NCBI GenBank assembly: GCA_944325355.1
Contig: CALUZS010000014.1
Coordinates: 18,119-82,118 of the forward strand
Direction: 5' to 3'
From: an uncultured Parabacteroides sp.
GTDB lineage: Bacteria > Bacteroidota > Bacteroidia > Bacteroidales > Tannerellaceae
DNA: 64,000 nucleotides
In this document: positions 63,592 to 64,000 of the stretch, in pieces
How the letters are laid out: each line of letters opens with the position of its first letter
Position numbering within the stretch: the first letter of the stretch is position 1
Made by a program: the position numbers and the translations under genes
The notes under the pieces: generated by a model
Database searches by the model: none
Told to the model about the DNA's origin: nothing
The model's input: only the letters and a program-made list of their open reading frames with translations

Positions 63592-63664
63592 GGCCTGGTA
63601 GCTTAGTGAATAGAGCGTCAGATTCCGGTTCTGAAGGTCGTGGGTTTGACTCCCACCCGGGTCA
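63592..63664 (+). tRNA. tRNA-Arg (CCG) with unusual D- and T-loops
   Basis: The acceptor is GGCCTGG/CCGGGTC with two wobble pairs. The anticodon loop TTCCGGT reads CCG. The D-arm GCTTAGTGAATAGAGC is short and has GA where GG is usual at 18-19. The T-loop is TTTGACT, with T at position 56. Confidence 0.9.
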
Positions 63665-63668
63665 CAAA

Positions 63669-63704
63669 GAAAGGATTTGTCCTTAAAGGGCAAATCCTTT
63701 TTTG
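63669..63704 (+). terminator. Terminator of tRNA-Arg
   Basis: AAGGATTTG (63671-63679) pairs with CAAATCCTT (63691-63699), followed by a T-tract. Between here and 63892 I see no gene or other signal. Confidence 0.8.
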
Positions 63705-63892
63705 TTTTGATGGGAATGCAGTGCCTTTTAGAAAGTAATCGGCAAGTTTATTCAGGAAACTGTAATATTTTCTTTGAAAAATTGGGCAGGTTCTTTTGAA
63801 AAAAGAGGTGGATGTTTTTGTTTTTCTCTGCCTGATGCTTTAGTGGCTATCTGCATTGTTTCGTACGGAATCGGGATGTTTTCTTGGGGATA

Positions 63893-63922
63893 CAAAAAAA
63901 AGGAATCCCTTTCTGGGATCCC
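63893..63922 (-). terminator. Terminator of the tRNA-Val transcript
   Basis: GGGATCCC (63922-63915 on the minus strand) pairs with GGGATTCC (63909-63902), followed by a run of seven or more Ts. Confidence 0.75.
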
Positions 63923-63929
63923 TTTGAAG

Positions 63930-64000
63930 TGGGCGTTGACGGATTCGAACCGCCGACCCTCTGCTTGTAAGGCAGATGCTCTGAACCAGCTGAGCTAAAC
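63930..64000 (-). tRNA. tRNA-Val (TAC), 5' end cut by window
   Basis: On the minus strand: D-arm GCTCAGCTGGTTCAGAGC, anticodon loop CTTACAA (TAC), T-loop TTCGAAT and 3' acceptor AACGCCC with A73. About four 5' bases lie outside the window. Confidence 0.93.

Noticed and set aside
63774..63998. A 74-codon plus-strand frame before the window end
   Set aside because: Its 3' part is the antisense of tRNA-Val and its terminator; the 5' part has no start signal.

Overview
The window is bacterial chromosome of a Bacteroidetes, most likely order Bacteroidales. Three things point there. Many promoters fit the Bacteroidetes sigma-ABfr pattern (TTTG, about 19-22 bp, TAnnTTTG). The families are typical of the phylum: a SusD remnant, a DUF1735-type surface lipoprotein, DUF6089/DUF6242 proteins, a Bacteroidetes-type LptD, an M56-TonB antirepressor and an EF-G2 paralogue. 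Gene order is also typical (DUF6242-DUF6089-uppS-bamA-ompH-ompH-murI). I cannot name the genus. I saw no IS element, phage, CRISPR array or rRNA.

Layout. 1-7 kb: the start of sppA, a DUF2461 protein, a patatin/beta-barrel protein, a BlaI repressor with its M56 antirepressor behind a large palindromic operator, and a ThrRS-like/uridine-kinase fusion. 7-9.6 kb: a Na/Pi symporter and methionine aminopeptidase. 9.7-19.9 kb: a glycerophosphate cluster holding sn-glycerol-1-phosphate dehydrogenase, a first GlpT-like transporter, a HAD phosphatase, GlpABC, a canonical GlpT and an orphan response regulator. 19.9-29 kb: envelope and periplasmic proteins (DUF1080 lipoprotein, LptD, HD hydrolase, NamZ-like muramidase, two META lipoproteins, M23 peptidase, YccF). 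28.8-36.7 kb: the minus-strand envelope-biogenesis block. 36.8-43 kb: ribD, then prmC-recX-comF and pyrE-SRPBCC-argH-lipoprotein.

43.2-43.5 kb is a tRNA Gly-Leu-Gly operon. 43.5-51 kb: MscS-like channel, C1 peptidase, CE1 esterase, a secreted Cys-rich protein, an NfnAB pair and a GroES-like protein. 51.2-60 kb: EF-G2, then a GNAT-parE-coaD-ctpA-chromate transporter run. 60-64 kb: ung, asnA, a 5'-truncated susD with its downstream lipoprotein (relic of a polysaccharide utilization locus), tRNA-Arg, and a tRNA-Val cut by the window edge.

The most coherent accessory unit is the glycerophosphate cluster. It pairs an enzyme specific for sn-glycerol-1-phosphate with the sn-glycerol-3-phosphate enzymes GlpABC and two divergent GlpT-family transporters. 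By inference it funnels both enantiomers to dihydroxyacetone phosphate. Other unusual items are the EF-G2 with altered GTPase motifs, the 20-Cys exported protein, the all-Cys Rieske-like lipoprotein, and the BamA with a Tyr/Gly-rich insert.
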